This document shows, piece by piece, positions 1 through 8,780 of a stretch of DNA of 64,000 nt; within the stretch, counting starts at the first letter, position 1, and each line of letters starts with the position of its first letter. Under the pieces are notes generated by a model, which was not told the origin of the DNA, made no database searches, and saw nothing but the letters and a program-made list of their open reading frames with translations. The stretch is taken from contig CAWBFD010000004.1 in assembly GCA_963788115.1 (NCBI GenBank), positions 310,001-374,000 of the forward strand. Direction: 5' to 3'. Position numbers and translations under genes: made by a program. The stretch is from CAWBFD01 sp963788115 (lineage in GTDB: Bacteria; Actinomycetota; Thermoleophilia; Solirubrobacterales; 70-9).

Positions 1-76
1 TCCGCTCCCGCTGTTCGGTGAGGACCTCCGCTATCGCCCGGGCTGAGGGTCGTCGCCCGCGGCAGCCGCTGCCGAG

Positions 77-82
77 TAGGCT
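77..82 (+). promoter_or_regulatory. Possible -10 element before ABM-like gene
   Basis: TAGGCT lies 30 bases before the ATG at 113, leaving a short leader that contains a strong GGAGGAG ribosome binding site at 104-110. No convincing -35 box was seen. Confidence 0.35.
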
Positions 83-112
83 GGTTTGCGGCCCGAGACG
101 ATTGGAGGAGCG

Positions 113-448
113 ATGTACGCAAGCGTGCGCAAGTACAGCGTCGATGCCGACCGCGTCGAGGAGCTCATGCACCGAGTCGACGAAAAGTTCGCGGACCGGT
201 TGGCGGACACGCCAGGGTTCGTCGCCTACCAGGCGATCGACGTCGGCGTGGACCGGGCCGGTGAGGGCCGCGTGTTCGCGATCACGGTCTGCACCGATCG
301 AGCTGCCGCCAATCGATCGGCCGAGCTGGCGGCGGAGTTCGTCCGGGACGAGGTGCCGGATATCAAGGTCGAGCGGGTCGAGGCGGCGACCGGGGAGGTC
401 GCCGTCAGCCGCGCCTCCTCCGAGATGCTCGAGGCCGCCCACGCGTAG
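113..448 (+). CDS. Small ABM/dimeric alpha-beta barrel-like protein
   Basis: This encodes 111 residues. The start at ATG 113 is supported by GGAGGAG just upstream. The composition and pattern (YASVRKYSVD, then TPGFVAYQAID and a run of alternating hydrophobics) resemble antibiotic-biosynthesis-monooxygenase-like (ABM) ferredoxin-fold proteins, which are usually about 100 residues long and dimeric. No catalytic residue can be assigned. It precedes purA by 96 bases, and purA appears to have its own promoter, so the two are probably not one transcript. Function is unknown; many ABM-fold proteins act as small monooxygenases or only as stress-related folds. Confidence 0.7.
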   Translation: MYASVRKYSVDADRVEELMHRVDEKFADRLADTPGFVAYQAIDVGVDRAGEGRVFAITVCTDRAAANRSAELAAEFVRDEVPDIKVERVEAATGEVAVSRASSEMLEAAHA

Positions 449-528
449 CCTCAGCCGACGACCCCGATAGCGGCCACGCCCAGCCGCCGGGGAACGGCCA
501 CCTCTACGGTCCGCTTCGGGCACCGGCC

Positions 529-534
529 TAGAAT
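529..534 (+). promoter_or_regulatory. -10 element of purA (leaderless type)
   Basis: TAGAAT ends 10 bases before the purA ATG at 545, so transcription would begin at or within a few bases of the start codon. No Shine-Dalgarno sequence is present. The same arrangement recurs throughout this window. Confidence 0.5.
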
Positions 535-544
535 CACCCGCGCC

Positions 545-1846
545 ATGCCAGGAATAGTGATCGTGGGCACCCAGTGGGGTGACGAGGGCAAGGGGAAGGT
601 CACCGACCTGCTCGCGGAGCGGGCCGACGCGGTCGTGCGCTTCCAGGGCGGCAACAACGCCGGCCACACGATCGTCCGGGACGGTGACGAGTTCAAGTTC
701 CACCTGATCCCCTCGGGGATCCTTTACCCGGGCAAGGCGTGCGTGATCGGCAACGGCGTAGTCATTGACCCGGCGGTGCTGATCGACGAGCTCGAGGCCC
801 TGCGCCGGCGCGGGATCGACGTCAGCGGCCTCCGCGTGTCCGCGAACGCCCACCTGATCATGCCCTATCACGTGATGCTCGACACCGCGGGAGAGGCCAA
901 GCTCGGCAAGCTTCAGATCGGGACCACGAAGCGCGGCATCGGCCCCTGCTACGCGGACAAGTCGGCGCGCCTCGGCATCAGGGTCCAGGACCTGCTCGAC
1001 GCGAAGATCCTGCGCAAGAAGATCATGGCGGCGCTCGAGCCGAAGCAACAGGCGCTGCGCCCGTTCGCCCGCGATCCTCGGCTCGACCTGCATGCGATGA
1101 CCGAGGAGTACCTGCGCTTCGGTCACCGGCTCGAGCCGCACATCGCCGACACCGCGCATCTCTGCTGGCAGCTTCTCGACTCGGGCGGGACGGTGATCTT
1201 CGAGGGGGCGCAGGCCACAATGCTCGACCTCGACCACGGCACCTATCCGTTTGTCACCTCGTCCAACCCGGTGGCCGGTGCGGCCTGCGTCGGCGCGGGG
1301 ATCGGGCCGCGTGACATCGACGAGGTCTGGGGCGTGGCGAAGGCGTACGCGACCCGGGTGGGCGCGGGGCCCTTCCCGACGGAGCTCGAGGACGAGCTCG
1401 GCACGCATCTGCGCGAGCGCGGGGGTGAGCGCGGCACCACCACCGGCCGCGACCGGCGCACCGGATGGATGGACCTGGTCGCCATGCGTTACGCCGCTCG
1501 CCTCAACGGCCTCACCGCGCTGGCCATCACCAAGCTCGACGTGCTGGCGGGGCTCGACCCACTGCGGGTTGCGGTCCGCTATCGCAGCTCCGAGGGGGCG
1601 GTGTTGGAGGAGTTCCCCTACCACCAGTCGATCCTGCACGGCGCGCGGCCGGAGTACGAGGAGCTGCCGGGGTTCGACGACGACCTCGGAGCGTGCCGCA
1701 GCGAGTCCGACCTTCCCCCTGAGGCACGCGCCTACCTCCGGTTCCTGGAGGATCACCTGGGGGTCCCGATCCGCCTGGTCGGTGTCGGCCCCGGGCGCGA
1801 CCAGGTGATCTGGATGGGCGAGGCGCCCGCCCTACGCGCGGCCTAG
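545..1846 (+). CDS. purA: Adenylosuccinate synthetase
   Basis: The 433-residue protein is the normal length for PurA. It opens with the GTP-binding/catalytic signature QWGDEGKGK, followed by GGNNAGHT and, near residue 130, GTTKRGIGP, all hallmarks of the family. It catalyses the GTP-dependent joining of IMP and aspartate to adenylosuccinate, the first committed step from IMP to AMP, in the cytoplasm. The gene lies 17 bases ahead of ligB on the same strand. Its start is not preceded by a ribosome binding site; a TAGAAT box 10 bases upstream suggests a leaderless mRNA. Nothing looks truncated. Confidence 0.97.
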   Translation: MPGIVIVGTQWGDEGKGKVTDLLAERADAVVRFQGGNNAGHTIVRDGDEFKFHLIPSGILYPGKACVIGNGVVIDPAVLIDELEALRRRGIDVSGLRVSANAHLIMPYHVMLDTAGEAKLGKLQIGTTKRGIGPCYADKSARLGIRVQDLLDAKILRKKIMAALEPKQQALRPFARDPRLDLHAMTEEYLRFGHRLEPHIADTAHLCWQLLDSGGTVIFEGAQATMLDLDHGTYPFVTSSNPVAGAACVGAGIGPRDIDEVWGVAKAYATRVGAGPFPTELEDELGTHLRERGGERGTTTGRDRRTGWMDLVAMRYAARLNGLTALAITKLDVLAGLDPLRVAVRYRSSEGAVLEEFPYHQSILHGARPEYEELPGFDDDLGACRSESDLPPEARAYLRFLEDHLGVPIRLVGVGPGRDQVIWMGEAPALRAA

Positions 1847-1863
1847 GGGATCCCTCGCCTGGC

Positions 1864-3393
1864 TTGCTGCTCGCCGACCTCGCCTCGACTTCCGCGGCCG
1901 TGGCGTCGACCCGGTCGCGGCTCGCCAAGGTGGAGGCGATCGCGGCCTGCCTGCGCCGCGCGGCGCCGGAGGAGGTTGCGGTGACCGTGAGCTATCTGTC
2001 CGGCCGGCTGCGCCAGCGTCGCCCCGGCGTCGGCTGGGCGGCGCTCAGGGAGCTTCCCCGGTCCGCCGACAGGGCGGTGCTTCAGGTGCTCGATGTCGAC
2101 GCTGCGTTCGCGCGCGCCGCGGGGGCCAGTGGCGCGGGATCGGTGGCGGCTCGGCGGCGAGAGTTGAACGCGCTGTTCGCACGCGCCACCGCTGAGGAGC
2201 AGCGGTTCTTGGCGATGCTCGTCGGCGGCGAGCTGCGGCAGGGCGCGCTCGCCGGAATCATGTCGGACGCGATCGCGCGGGCGGCCGAGGTCGACGCTGC
2301 CGCCGTTCGCCGGGCGACGATGCTGGGCGGGGACTTGAGCGCGGTCGCCGAAGCCGCGCTGCGCTCGGGTGCGGCCGGGCTCGAGGAGTTCCGCCTGCAG
2401 GTGGGGCGTCCGATTCAGCCGATGCTCGCCAAGACCGCGACCTCGGTGGACGCCGCGCTGGAACGCGCGGGGACGGCTGCGGTCGACTGGAAGCTCGATG
2501 GCGTGCGGATCCAGGTGCATCGCGACGGCAGGGACGTGGCGGTGTTCACCCGCACCCTCGATGCAATCACCGAACGGGTGCCGGAGATCGTGGACGCGGC
2601 CTCGGCTCTGCCCGCGCAGGCGATCGTCCTCGACGGGGAGGCGATCGCGCTGCACCCCGACGGACGCCCCCGTCCGTTTCAGGAGACCGCCAGCCGGGCG
2701 GCGTCCCGCGGGGACGTTGCGCAACTGCGGGAGGCCGTGCCGCTCACCCCCTTCTTCTTCGACGTGCTGCACCTGGACGGCGTCGACCTCATCGACCAGC
2801 CCGGCGCCGAGCGCTACACCGCGGCCGACGCGATTCTGCCCGAGGCCCTCCAGGTGCCCCGGACGGTCACCGGGGACGCGGGCGAGGCGAGCGCGTTCTT
2901 CGACGATGCGATCGGCCGCGGGCACGAGGGGGTGGTGGTCAAGGCGCTCGACTCCCGCTACGAGGCCGGTCGGCGCGGCGCCGGCTGGGCAAAGGTCAAG
3001 CCGCGCCACACCCTCGACCTCGTCGTCCTGGCTGCCGAATGGGGCCACGGGCGGCGCAAGGGATGGCTCTCGAACCTGCACCTGGGCGCGCTCGATCCCG
3101 CCACCGGCGAGTTCGTGATGCTCGGCAAGACCTTCAAGGGGCTCACCGATGCCCTGCTCGAGTGGCAGACGGGGCGACTGCTGGAGCTGGAGACCTCGCG
3201 GGACGGTGGGACGGTCGTGGTGCGCCCGGAGCTGGTGGTGGAGATCGCCTTCGATGGGATCCAGGCCAGCTCGCGCTACCCGGGCGGGATGGCGCTGCGG
3301 TTTGCTCGGGTGCTGCGCTACCGCGACGACAAGGGCCCGGCCGAGGCCGACACCATCGAGGCGGTGCGGAGGTTGCGCGCCGGGCCGACGTAG
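1864..3393 (+). CDS. ligB: ATP-dependent DNA ligase (LigB type)
   Basis: The 509-residue protein matches the length and the MLLADLASTSAAV-type N-terminus of the actinobacterial LigB family. An N-terminal DNA-binding domain (about 1-190) precedes the nucleotidyltransferase core, whose motif I is DWKLDGVRIQ with the adenylated lysine, followed by DGEAIAL (motif III), GVVVKALDS (motif IV) and KVKPRHTLDLVV (motif V). A C-terminal OB domain completes it. It seals nicked duplex DNA using ATP and is probably an accessory repair ligase besides an NAD-dependent LigA elsewhere. The start is TTG at 1864, the codon that gives the conserved N-terminus; no ribosome binding site is obvious. It follows purA closely. 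Confidence 0.93.
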   Translation: MLLADLASTSAAVASTRSRLAKVEAIAACLRRAAPEEVAVTVSYLSGRLRQRRPGVGWAALRELPRSADRAVLQVLDVDAAFARAAGASGAGSVAARRRELNALFARATAEEQRFLAMLVGGELRQGALAGIMSDAIARAAEVDAAAVRRATMLGGDLSAVAEAALRSGAAGLEEFRLQVGRPIQPMLAKTATSVDAALERAGTAAVDWKLDGVRIQVHRDGRDVAVFTRTLDAITERVPEIVDAASALPAQAIVLDGEAIALHPDGRPRPFQETASRAASRGDVAQLREAVPLTPFFFDVLHLDGVDLIDQPGAERYTAADAILPEALQVPRTVTGDAGEASAFFDDAIGRGHEGVVVKALDSRYEAGRRGAGWAKVKPRHTLDLVVLAAEWGHGRRKGWLSNLHLGALDPATGEFVMLGKTFKGLTDALLEWQTGRLLELETSRDGGTVVVRPELVVEIAFDGIQASSRYPGGMALRFARVLRYRDDKGPAEADTIEAVRRLRAGPT

Positions 3394-3396
3394 ACT
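3391..3396 (+). promoter_or_regulatory. -10 element of acyl-CoA carboxylase gene (leaderless type)
   Basis: TAGACT overlaps the ligB stop codon and ends 8 bases before the ATG at 3405. No ribosome binding site is present, so an own leaderless transcript is likely. Confidence 0.5.
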
Positions 3397-3404
3397 GGCG
3401 CGCC

Positions 3405-5192
3405 ATGTTCGGGAAGGTTCTGGTCGCCAATCGCGGCGAGATCGCGGTGCGCGTGATGCGCACGCTGAAGGAGATGGGGATCGGGGCCGTCGGCGTCTAC
3501 TCCGAGGCCGACCGCGACGCCGCGCATGTGCGTGACGCCGACGAGTCCTATCTCCTCGGGCCCCCGGCCCCGGCCGAGAGCTATCTGAACGTCGACCGGA
3601 TCCTCGAGGTCGCATCCAAGACCGGCGCCGAGGCGATCCACCCCGGCTATGGATTCCTCGCGGAGAACGCCCCTTTCGCGACGGCCTGCGAGGAGGCCGG
3701 GGTGGTGTTCATCGGGCCGCCGGCGGCGGCGATCGAGGCGATGGGATGGAAGACGCGCGCCCGCGAGCTGATGACCGAGGCCGGGGTGCCGATCGTGCCG
3801 GGGACCACGACGCCGGCGGAGTCGGTAGCCGAGGCGATGGAGCAGGCGAAGGAGATCGGCTATCCCATCGCTTGCAAGGCCGCCGGCGGCGGGGGTGGCA
3901 AGGGCTTCCGTGTGGCCACGTCGGAGGAGGAGCTCGCCGACGCGTTCGAGGGTGCCTCCCGTGAGGGCCAGAAGTTCTTCTCCGATCCCGCGGTCTACCT
4001 CGAGCGCTATCTCGACGACCCGCGGCACGTCGAGGTTCAGGTCCTGGCCGACTCGCAGGGCAACGTGATCCACCTCGGCGAGCGCGACTGCTCGATCCAG
4101 CGCCGGCACCAGAAGCTGATCGAGGAGGCGCCCGCCCCGCACGTCGACGCCGAGATGCGCGAGCGCATCGGGGGGATCGCCACGGACGCGGCAGCCGCGG
4201 TCGGGTATCGGTCCGCCGGCACGGTCGAGGGGCTCCAGGTCGGCGAGGACTACTTCTTCCTCGAGATGAACACCCGCGTGCAGGTGGAGCATTGCGTGAC
4301 CGAGATGGTCACCGGGATCGACATCGTTCGCGAGCAGGTGCGGATCGCCGCCGGCGAGGAGCTCACGATCTCGCAGGATGGGGTCGAGCTACGTGGTCAC
4401 GCGATCGAGTGCCGGATCAACGCCGAGGCCGCCCACAAGAGCTTCGCGCCTGCGCCGGGGCGGATCGAGAGCTACGTCGAGCCGGCCGGTCCGGGCGTGC
4501 GGGTCGACTCCGGCCTCGAGGCGGGCTCGGAGGTGACCCCGCTCTATGACCCGATGGTCGCGAAGCTGATCGTCTGGGACGTCGACCGCGAGTGGGCGAC
4601 CGCGAGGATGCTTCGCGCCCTCGGCGAGTACCGGATCGAGCCGCTGGTCACCCTGATCCCGTTCCACCAGGCGATCCTCGCCACGGAGCAGTGGGCGCGC
4701 GGCGAGACCTGCCGGGACCTGCTCGAGGATCCGGCCTGGCTGAGGCGGCTGGCGCCCCAGGCTGCGGCGGAGTCGCCCGCGGACACGGGAGGGGGCGAGA
4801 GCCCGGCCTCGAGAGAGGGTGAGGTTGCCGAGCGGACGTACCAGGTCGAGGTCGACGGCCGCCTGCACGCGGTGCGGGTGATCGGCGGACCCGGGCCCGC
4901 CCCGCGATCGGCGGCGGCGCCGGGGCGCCCGACCAGGCGTCAGCGGCCGACGGCCGGCGGCGGAGGCGCGGCGGCGGCCGGCGAGGTCCTGGTCTCGCCG
5001 CTTCAGGGGACCGTGCTCCGGGTAGCCGTCGAGAGGGACCAGGAGGTCGAGGAGGGGGCGATCATCTGCGTGATCGAGGCGATGAAGATGGAGAACGAGA
5101 TCACCGCCCACCGCTCCGGCAGGGTGACGGAGCTCAACGTGGCTGAGGGTGCCTCGGTCGCCAGCGGCGAGGCGCTGGCGAAGATCGAGTGA
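3405..5192 (+). CDS. Acetyl/propionyl-CoA carboxylase alpha chain (biotin carboxylase-BCCP fusion)
   Basis: This 595-residue protein fuses a biotin carboxylase (about 1-450) to a biotin carboxyl carrier domain (last 80 residues). The N-terminal FGKVLVANRGEIAVR, the glycine-rich ATP loop AAGGGGGKGFRV and the EMNTRVQVEH motif define the carboxylase. The carrier carries EAMKMENEI, whose lysine receives biotin. It makes carboxy-biotin from ATP and bicarbonate and feeds a carboxyltransferase beta chain, which is not encoded in this window; products serve fatty-acid synthesis or propionyl-CoA metabolism. Between the domains, about residues 440-520, is an Ala/Pro/Gly-rich linker. The start is ATG 3405; an upstream extension in frame would overlap ligB and lacks homology. 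Confidence 0.95.
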   Translation: MFGKVLVANRGEIAVRVMRTLKEMGIGAVGVYSEADRDAAHVRDADESYLLGPPAPAESYLNVDRILEVASKTGAEAIHPGYGFLAENAPFATACEEAGVVFIGPPAAAIEAMGWKTRARELMTEAGVPIVPGTTTPAESVAEAMEQAKEIGYPIACKAAGGGGGKGFRVATSEEELADAFEGASREGQKFFSDPAVYLERYLDDPRHVEVQVLADSQGNVIHLGERDCSIQRRHQKLIEEAPAPHVDAEMRERIGGIATDAAAAVGYRSAGTVEGLQVGEDYFFLEMNTRVQVEHCVTEMVTGIDIVREQVRIAAGEELTISQDGVELRGHAIECRINAEAAHKSFAPAPGRIESYVEPAGPGVRVDSGLEAGSEVTPLYDPMVAKLIVWDVDREWATARMLRALGEYRIEPLVTLIPFHQAILATEQWARGETCRDLLEDPAWLRRLAPQAAAESPADTGGGESPASREGEVAERTYQVEVDGRLHAVRVIGGPGPAPRSAAAPGRPTRRQRPTAGGGGAAAAGEVLVSPLQGTVLRVAVERDQEVEEGAIICVIEAMKMENEITAHRSGRVTELNVAEGASVASGEALAKIE

Positions 5193-5205
5193 CCCGGCGC
5201 TCGAC

Positions 5206-6129
5206 GTGCCCCGCTTGATCGAGCAGATCGACGCCCTTCCGTGGCGTGGCCCGGGGGCCGATCGGCCTCGCCTTCCCCTGCCGCCTCAGAAGATGCCGGT
5301 TCGCCGCGGGGGTCGCCTCCGCAAGCAATGGCGCTACGTCGCCGTCTTCAGCGACGAGCTCATGCTCTGCGCCGCCCGTGTCCGGGTCGGCCCGGTGGGC
5401 CAGACCCTGTGGGTGATCTGCGACCGGGCTGGCGGTGAGATGTGGGATCGGACCAAGACCCGGCTGCCCGGCGGTCGCGGCGAGGTCTGGACCGAGGTCG
5501 ACGCGGGCGGCGGCGTCCACGACCACAGCCCGGACTCCGGCGCGACCGTGCGGATCGAGGCCGACGCCGGATCGGATGCCGCGGTGCGGGCGTTCCTTCG
5601 GTTCGACGGCGGGCAGTGGGTCGAGTCCGTCTGCCCGACCGAGGAGCGGAACTACGTCTGGACCCGAAAGCGGGCCGACGTCTCAGTCCGGTGCGACGTG
5701 CGAGTGGGCGATCAGAGCTGGGAGTTCGAGGGCCGCGGCGTGGAGGACGAGTCCGAGGGATACCACCCCCGCCATACCGTCTGGACCTGGTCGGCCGGCG
5801 TCGGCACCACCGTCGACGGACGTTCGGTCGGCTGGAACCTGGTCAGCGGCATCAACGATCCTCCGGAGCGCTCCGAGCGGGCGATCTGGGTCGACGGGAA
5901 ACCGTTCGAGCCATCGCCGGTCGAGTTCGAGGGCCTTGACGCGATCGCCTTCGCGGACGGGTCGCGGCTCGCGTTCAGCGGTGAGTTCGAGCGTCGCAAG
6001 CACGAGAGCCTGCTCGTCGTGCGCTATACGTACCGCCAGCCCTTCGGCACCTTCGCGGGCACGCTCCCGGGCGGCCTTGAGCTTGCCACCGGCATGGGCG
6101 TGATGGAGCACCACGACGCGGTGTGGTGA
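5206..6129 (+). CDS. Uncharacterised protein, DUF2804-like
   Basis: About 307 residues, beginning 13 bases after the carboxylase gene. Possible starts are GTG 5206 and TTG 5215; I chose the longer. The protein is rich in beta-strand patterns and tryptophan, with no transmembrane segment or signal peptide. The C-terminal stretch (FGTFAGTLPGG, then GVMEHHDAVW) resembles the end of DUF2804 proteins, a family of unknown, possibly lipocalin-like, fold. That family link is from memory and moderate only. The tight spacing suggests co-transcription with the carboxylase, but no functional link is visible. Confidence 0.8.
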   Translation: MPRLIEQIDALPWRGPGADRPRLPLPPQKMPVRRGGRLRKQWRYVAVFSDELMLCAARVRVGPVGQTLWVICDRAGGEMWDRTKTRLPGGRGEVWTEVDAGGGVHDHSPDSGATVRIEADAGSDAAVRAFLRFDGGQWVESVCPTEERNYVWTRKRADVSVRCDVRVGDQSWEFEGRGVEDESEGYHPRHTVWTWSAGVGTTVDGRSVGWNLVSGINDPPERSERAIWVDGKPFEPSPVEFEGLDAIAFADGSRLAFSGEFERRKHESLLVVRYTYRQPFGTFAGTLPGGLELATGMGVMEHHDAVW

Positions 6130-6135
6130 GGGGGC

Positions 6136-6834
6136 TCAGCCAGGGAAGACGCCCTCAACCCGCCACCGCCACGGCGGTTCCTCGCCAGGCGAGAAGTCGT
6201 AGTGGTTGCGCCCGGCGAGGGTCTCCAGGGGGACGAGGACCGGCACGGACGTCTCCAGCAGCGGGGTCGAGGCGTGGGCCGCGACCTCGGCAGCGCTCGC
6301 CACGCGCACGATCCGATCCCACCCGAGCGTGGGGCGGTAGAACCAGTAGCTCACCTCGACACCCCCACCCGAGCGACGCTCGTCGACGACCGACGTGAAC
6401 GCTGTCGTCCGGCGGTTGGAGGCCGTGAGCGGGGCTCCATCCGCCCCGACCGCGCAGCTCTCGCGCCGGCAGTAGCGGAAGTCGACCGGGACGAGACCCA
6501 GGCCCGAAGGTCCGGGAAGGGCGCGCGGAGACGGCGCCAGCGCCCGGACGAGGCCCCCGAGCGGGCGGCCGTAGGCCTCCGTCAGCGAATCCCGCCAGCA
6601 GGGGCCTGGCAGGCGCGGGGCGCAGCGCAGCTTGCGGGCGATCGCCGACCCAAGCTCACGGCCGTCCTCGACCGGGGGACCGGCGGCGAAGGCGGTGATC
6701 GCGGCGAGCAGCAGCAGTGCGATCAGCAACGCCAGGCCCGTGTGCTCGACCGAGGCTGCGCCCTGTTGGCTCCGTGACCACACCGGCCACACTAAGGGGG
6801 AGGGGTCGACGGGTGGTGCGCAGAGGATCAGCAC
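6136..6834 (-). CDS. Putative TadE/Flp-like secreted or membrane-anchored protein
   Basis: A 232-residue protein with a short polar N-terminus (SQQGAASVEHTG) followed by one strongly hydrophobic helix (LALLIALLLLAAITAFAAG, about residues 33-51). This layout, with a Glu a few residues before the helix, resembles TadE/Flp-type pseudopilins. The rest is predicted extracytoplasmic and contains four cysteines (around CAPRLPGPC and CRRESC). No tad secretion or prepilin peptidase gene is nearby. Starts are GTG 6834 or GTG 6792, neither with a clear ribosome binding site. The 3' end is convergent with the preceding gene, separated by only six bases. Confidence 0.65.
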   Translation of the reverse strand: MLILCAPPVDPSPLVWPVWSRSQQGAASVEHTGLALLIALLLLAAITAFAAGPPVEDGRELGSAIARKLRCAPRLPGPCWRDSLTEAYGRPLGGLVRALAPSPRALPGPSGLGLVPVDFRYCRRESCAVGADGAPLTASNRRTTAFTSVVDERRSGGGVEVSYWFYRPTLGWDRIVRVASAAEVAAHASTPLLETSVPVLVPLETLAGRNHYDFSPGEEPPWRWRVEGVFPG

Positions 6835-6898
6835 TCACGCACGACAACGTGAGAATTCCGATGCGCCGGCCGCTACGAGCGGAGGGCGAGCGCGGTGG

Positions 6899-7168
6899 CT
6901 ACGAGAGCCCCTGGCGCGCCTCGCGCACCAGGGTGACGGCCTCGGGAAACACGATCCTGATCGCGTCCCGAACCTGGACCGCCTGCTCGTCGCTCGAGCC
7001 TGCGAGATCGAGCCGGTTGATCGCCGCGACGGTCATGTCGACCGCCAGCTTGATCGCGTTGTCGGCCCACGCGACGCGCTGAGCGCCCTGCATCTGTTCG
7101 GCGAGGTCGCCGAGACGCTCGCGCAGCTCATCCGGGTCACCGAAGATGTTGAAGCCTTCGCCTTCCAT
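6899..7168 (-). CDS. Small acidic helical protein, unknown
   Basis: Eighty-nine residues, predicted almost entirely alpha-helical (GDPDELRERLGDLAEQMQ, then repeated hydrophobic heptad-like spacing). It has no cysteines, signal peptide or membrane segment. The ATG start at 7168 is the only good one. It sits divergently from the SDR gene, across a 97-base gap that holds a small hairpin. I do not recognise the family; codon use matches its neighbours. Confidence 0.6.
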   Translation of the reverse strand: MEGEGFNIFGDPDELRERLGDLAEQMQGAQRVAWADNAIKLAVDMTVAAINRLDLAGSSDEQAVQVRDAIRIVFPEAVTLVREARQGLS

Positions 7169-7199
7169 TCACTTCGATGATAGAGGCCGCTGGATGAAT

Positions 7200-7226
7200 C
7201 CTTTGTCGCTTGGGGCCGGACAAAGG
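7200..7226. other. Small inverted repeat in divergent gap
   Basis: CCTTTGTC (7200-7207) and GACAAAGG (7219-7226) form a perfect 8-bp stem with an 11-base loop between two divergent genes. It could be an operator or part of a leader. Confidence 0.35.
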
Positions 7227-7250
7227 CTTCGGCGGTCGGCTGAGGTCGGA

Positions 7251-7256
7251 TAGCCT
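7251..7256 (+). promoter_or_regulatory. -10 element of SDR gene (leaderless type)
   Basis: TAGCCT ends 9 bases before GTG 7266, with no ribosome binding site between. Confidence 0.45.
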
Positions 7257-7265
7257 GCGCTCGCC

Positions 7266-8072
7266 GTGGCACTGCCCCCGCCCAGCGCCTCCGCGACCGC
7301 GCTGGTCACCGGCGCGTCGTCGGGGATCGGGGCAGCGATCGCGCGCGAGCTCGCAGCCCGGGGGCACGGGCTCTCGCTAACGGCCCGCCGCGAGGAGCGC
7401 CTTCGCGAGCTCGCGTCCGAGCTGGGCGATCGCCACGATGTCCGAGTGGAGGTGTTCGCTGCCGACATCTCCAGCGATGCGGGACGAGACGAGCTCGCTG
7501 GGGGCATCGACGCTCTCGGACTGGACGTGGACGTGCTCGTCAACAACGCCGGCTTCGGTGACGCGGCGGAGCTCGTCGACGCCGATCGCGAGCGGCTCCT
7601 CGGGATGATCCGACTGAACTGCGAGGCCGTGTTCGACCTCCAGGCCCGGTACCTGCCCGGGATGGTGCGGCGCGGCCGCGGCGCCGTCGTCAACGTCGCC
7701 TCGACCGCGGCGTTCCAGCCAATGCCCGGCAACGCCACCTACGCGGCCACGAAGGCGTTCGTCCTCAGCTTCAGCGAGTCGACCCATGCCGAGGTCGCCG
7801 GCGCCGGGGTGACCGTCACCGCGCTCTGTCCCGGCCCGGTGCGAACCGAATTCCCCGAGCGGGCCGGGATCGACGACGCCGAGGCGAGGGCGCCCGAGTT
7901 CATCTGGACGCCGGTCGAGACGGTCGCGGTGCAGGCGGTGGAGGGGGCCGAGAAGGGCAAGCGGGTGGTCGTCCCGGGCGCGCTCCACCGTGCGGGGGCC
8001 CTGGCCGGTCAGCACACGCCTCGGATGCTCTTGCTGCCGATGGCGAAGCGGATCTGGAGGCAGGCGCTGTAG
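7266..8072 (+). CDS. Short-chain dehydrogenase/reductase
   Basis: A 268-residue classical SDR. The Rossmann cofactor loop TGASSGIG is near residues 15-22, NNAG near 92 and the catalytic triad is visible as Ser (VNVAST), then YAATK with Tyr and Lys three residues apart. An Arg-rich segment after the second strand (TARREERL) favours NADPH. The C-terminal region resembles the COG0300 (DltE-like) subgroup. The substrate cannot be predicted. The start is GTG 7266, immediately downstream of a TAGCCT box, giving a probable leaderless transcript. It is convergent with the next gene with a 15-base gap. Confidence 0.92.
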   Translation: MALPPPSASATALVTGASSGIGAAIARELAARGHGLSLTARREERLRELASELGDRHDVRVEVFAADISSDAGRDELAGGIDALGLDVDVLVNNAGFGDAAELVDADRERLLGMIRLNCEAVFDLQARYLPGMVRRGRGAVVNVASTAAFQPMPGNATYAATKAFVLSFSESTHAEVAGAGVTVTALCPGPVRTEFPERAGIDDAEARAPEFIWTPVETVAVQAVEGAEKGKRVVVPGALHRAGALAGQHTPRMLLLPMAKRIWRQAL

Positions 8073-8087
8073 CCGTCCGACCTCGGG

Positions 8088-8780
8088 CTAGCCCTCGAGC
8101 TCGGCCGCGAGCTCGCCGCCACGGCGGAGGGCAACCGCGGCCAGCTCCAATGGGACCGAGACGATCGCCACGAACGGCGCGGCCAACGCCGTGACCACGC
8201 AGTCGATCGCGAACGCCAGCGGTCCCCGCCCGCTCGACGGCCCCAGCCTTCCGGCACGTACCTCATGGGCGAAGTTGGGGTGAAGCGTGAGCCCGTTGAG
8301 GAGGGTCTGCCAGCTCCAGCGCTGGTTGCGGCCGAAGGCCTCGAAGCCGATGCGCCGCACCCGATGTCCCGTGCGCCCGGCGAGCGCCTCCAAGGCCTCG
8401 GGCGTGAGCAAGAGGCGTTCCCCCCAATCGGCCAGGGGGGCCCACCCGTCACCACCGATCGACGCCTGGATGCTGGCGCGGTTCGGGGCCCGAACGACGA
8501 GCGCGCCGTCGGCCCGCCGCTCCGATACCCGCTCGAGCTCGGCTTCGAGGTCGAGCGGCCCGCCCGCCCGCGCGACCCCGGCGCCGCAGTCCTCACAGCG
8601 GTCGATGACGCTGCCGACGCTGGCCGGCATCCCCACGGTGGGCCGGGTCCCGGGGTCGGGCAGGGTCACCCAGCCGAACGCCGGCCCGCCGCAGAGCGGG
8701 CACGTGGTCGGCGGCGTCCGTGCTCCGCGATCCAGATCGGCGCCGTCGAGGCCGTCCACGCGAGTCAGAGGCGCGGTCAC
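8088..8780 (-). CDS. Zinc-ribbon protein resembling a methyltransferase without its SAM-binding core
   Basis: About 230 residues. An N-terminal CPLCGG and a later CEDCGAG form a four-cysteine zinc ribbon. The following part (APNRASIQASIGGDGW, then LLLTPEALEALAGRTGHRV) resembles the C-terminal end of class I SAM methyltransferases, where PNxxSxQAxxGGxxW precedes an HFTP-type helix, but the glycine-rich SAM-binding motif is absent. Two hydrophobic helices close the protein (about 185-215). The start is GTG 8780, which overlaps the upstream stop codon by four bases (GTGA), indicating translational coupling to the saccharopine-dehydrogenase-like gene. A role as a methyltransferase is unlikely. 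Confidence 0.7.
   Translation of the reverse strand: MTAPLTRVDGLDGADLDRGARTPPTTCPLCGGPAFGWVTLPDPGTRPTVGMPASVGSVIDRCEDCGAGVARAGGPLDLEAELERVSERRADGALVVRAPNRASIQASIGGDGWAPLADWGERLLLTPEALEALAGRTGHRVRRIGFEAFGRNQRWSWQTLLNGLTLHPNFAHEVRAGRLGPSSGRGPLAFAIDCVVTALAAPFVAIVSVPLELAAVALRRGGELAAELEG

Noticed and set aside
18..470. 150-residue + frame overlapping the ABM-like gene
   Set aside because: Arg/Ser-rich shadow frame; the frame from ATG 113 has a ribosome site and a plausible fold.
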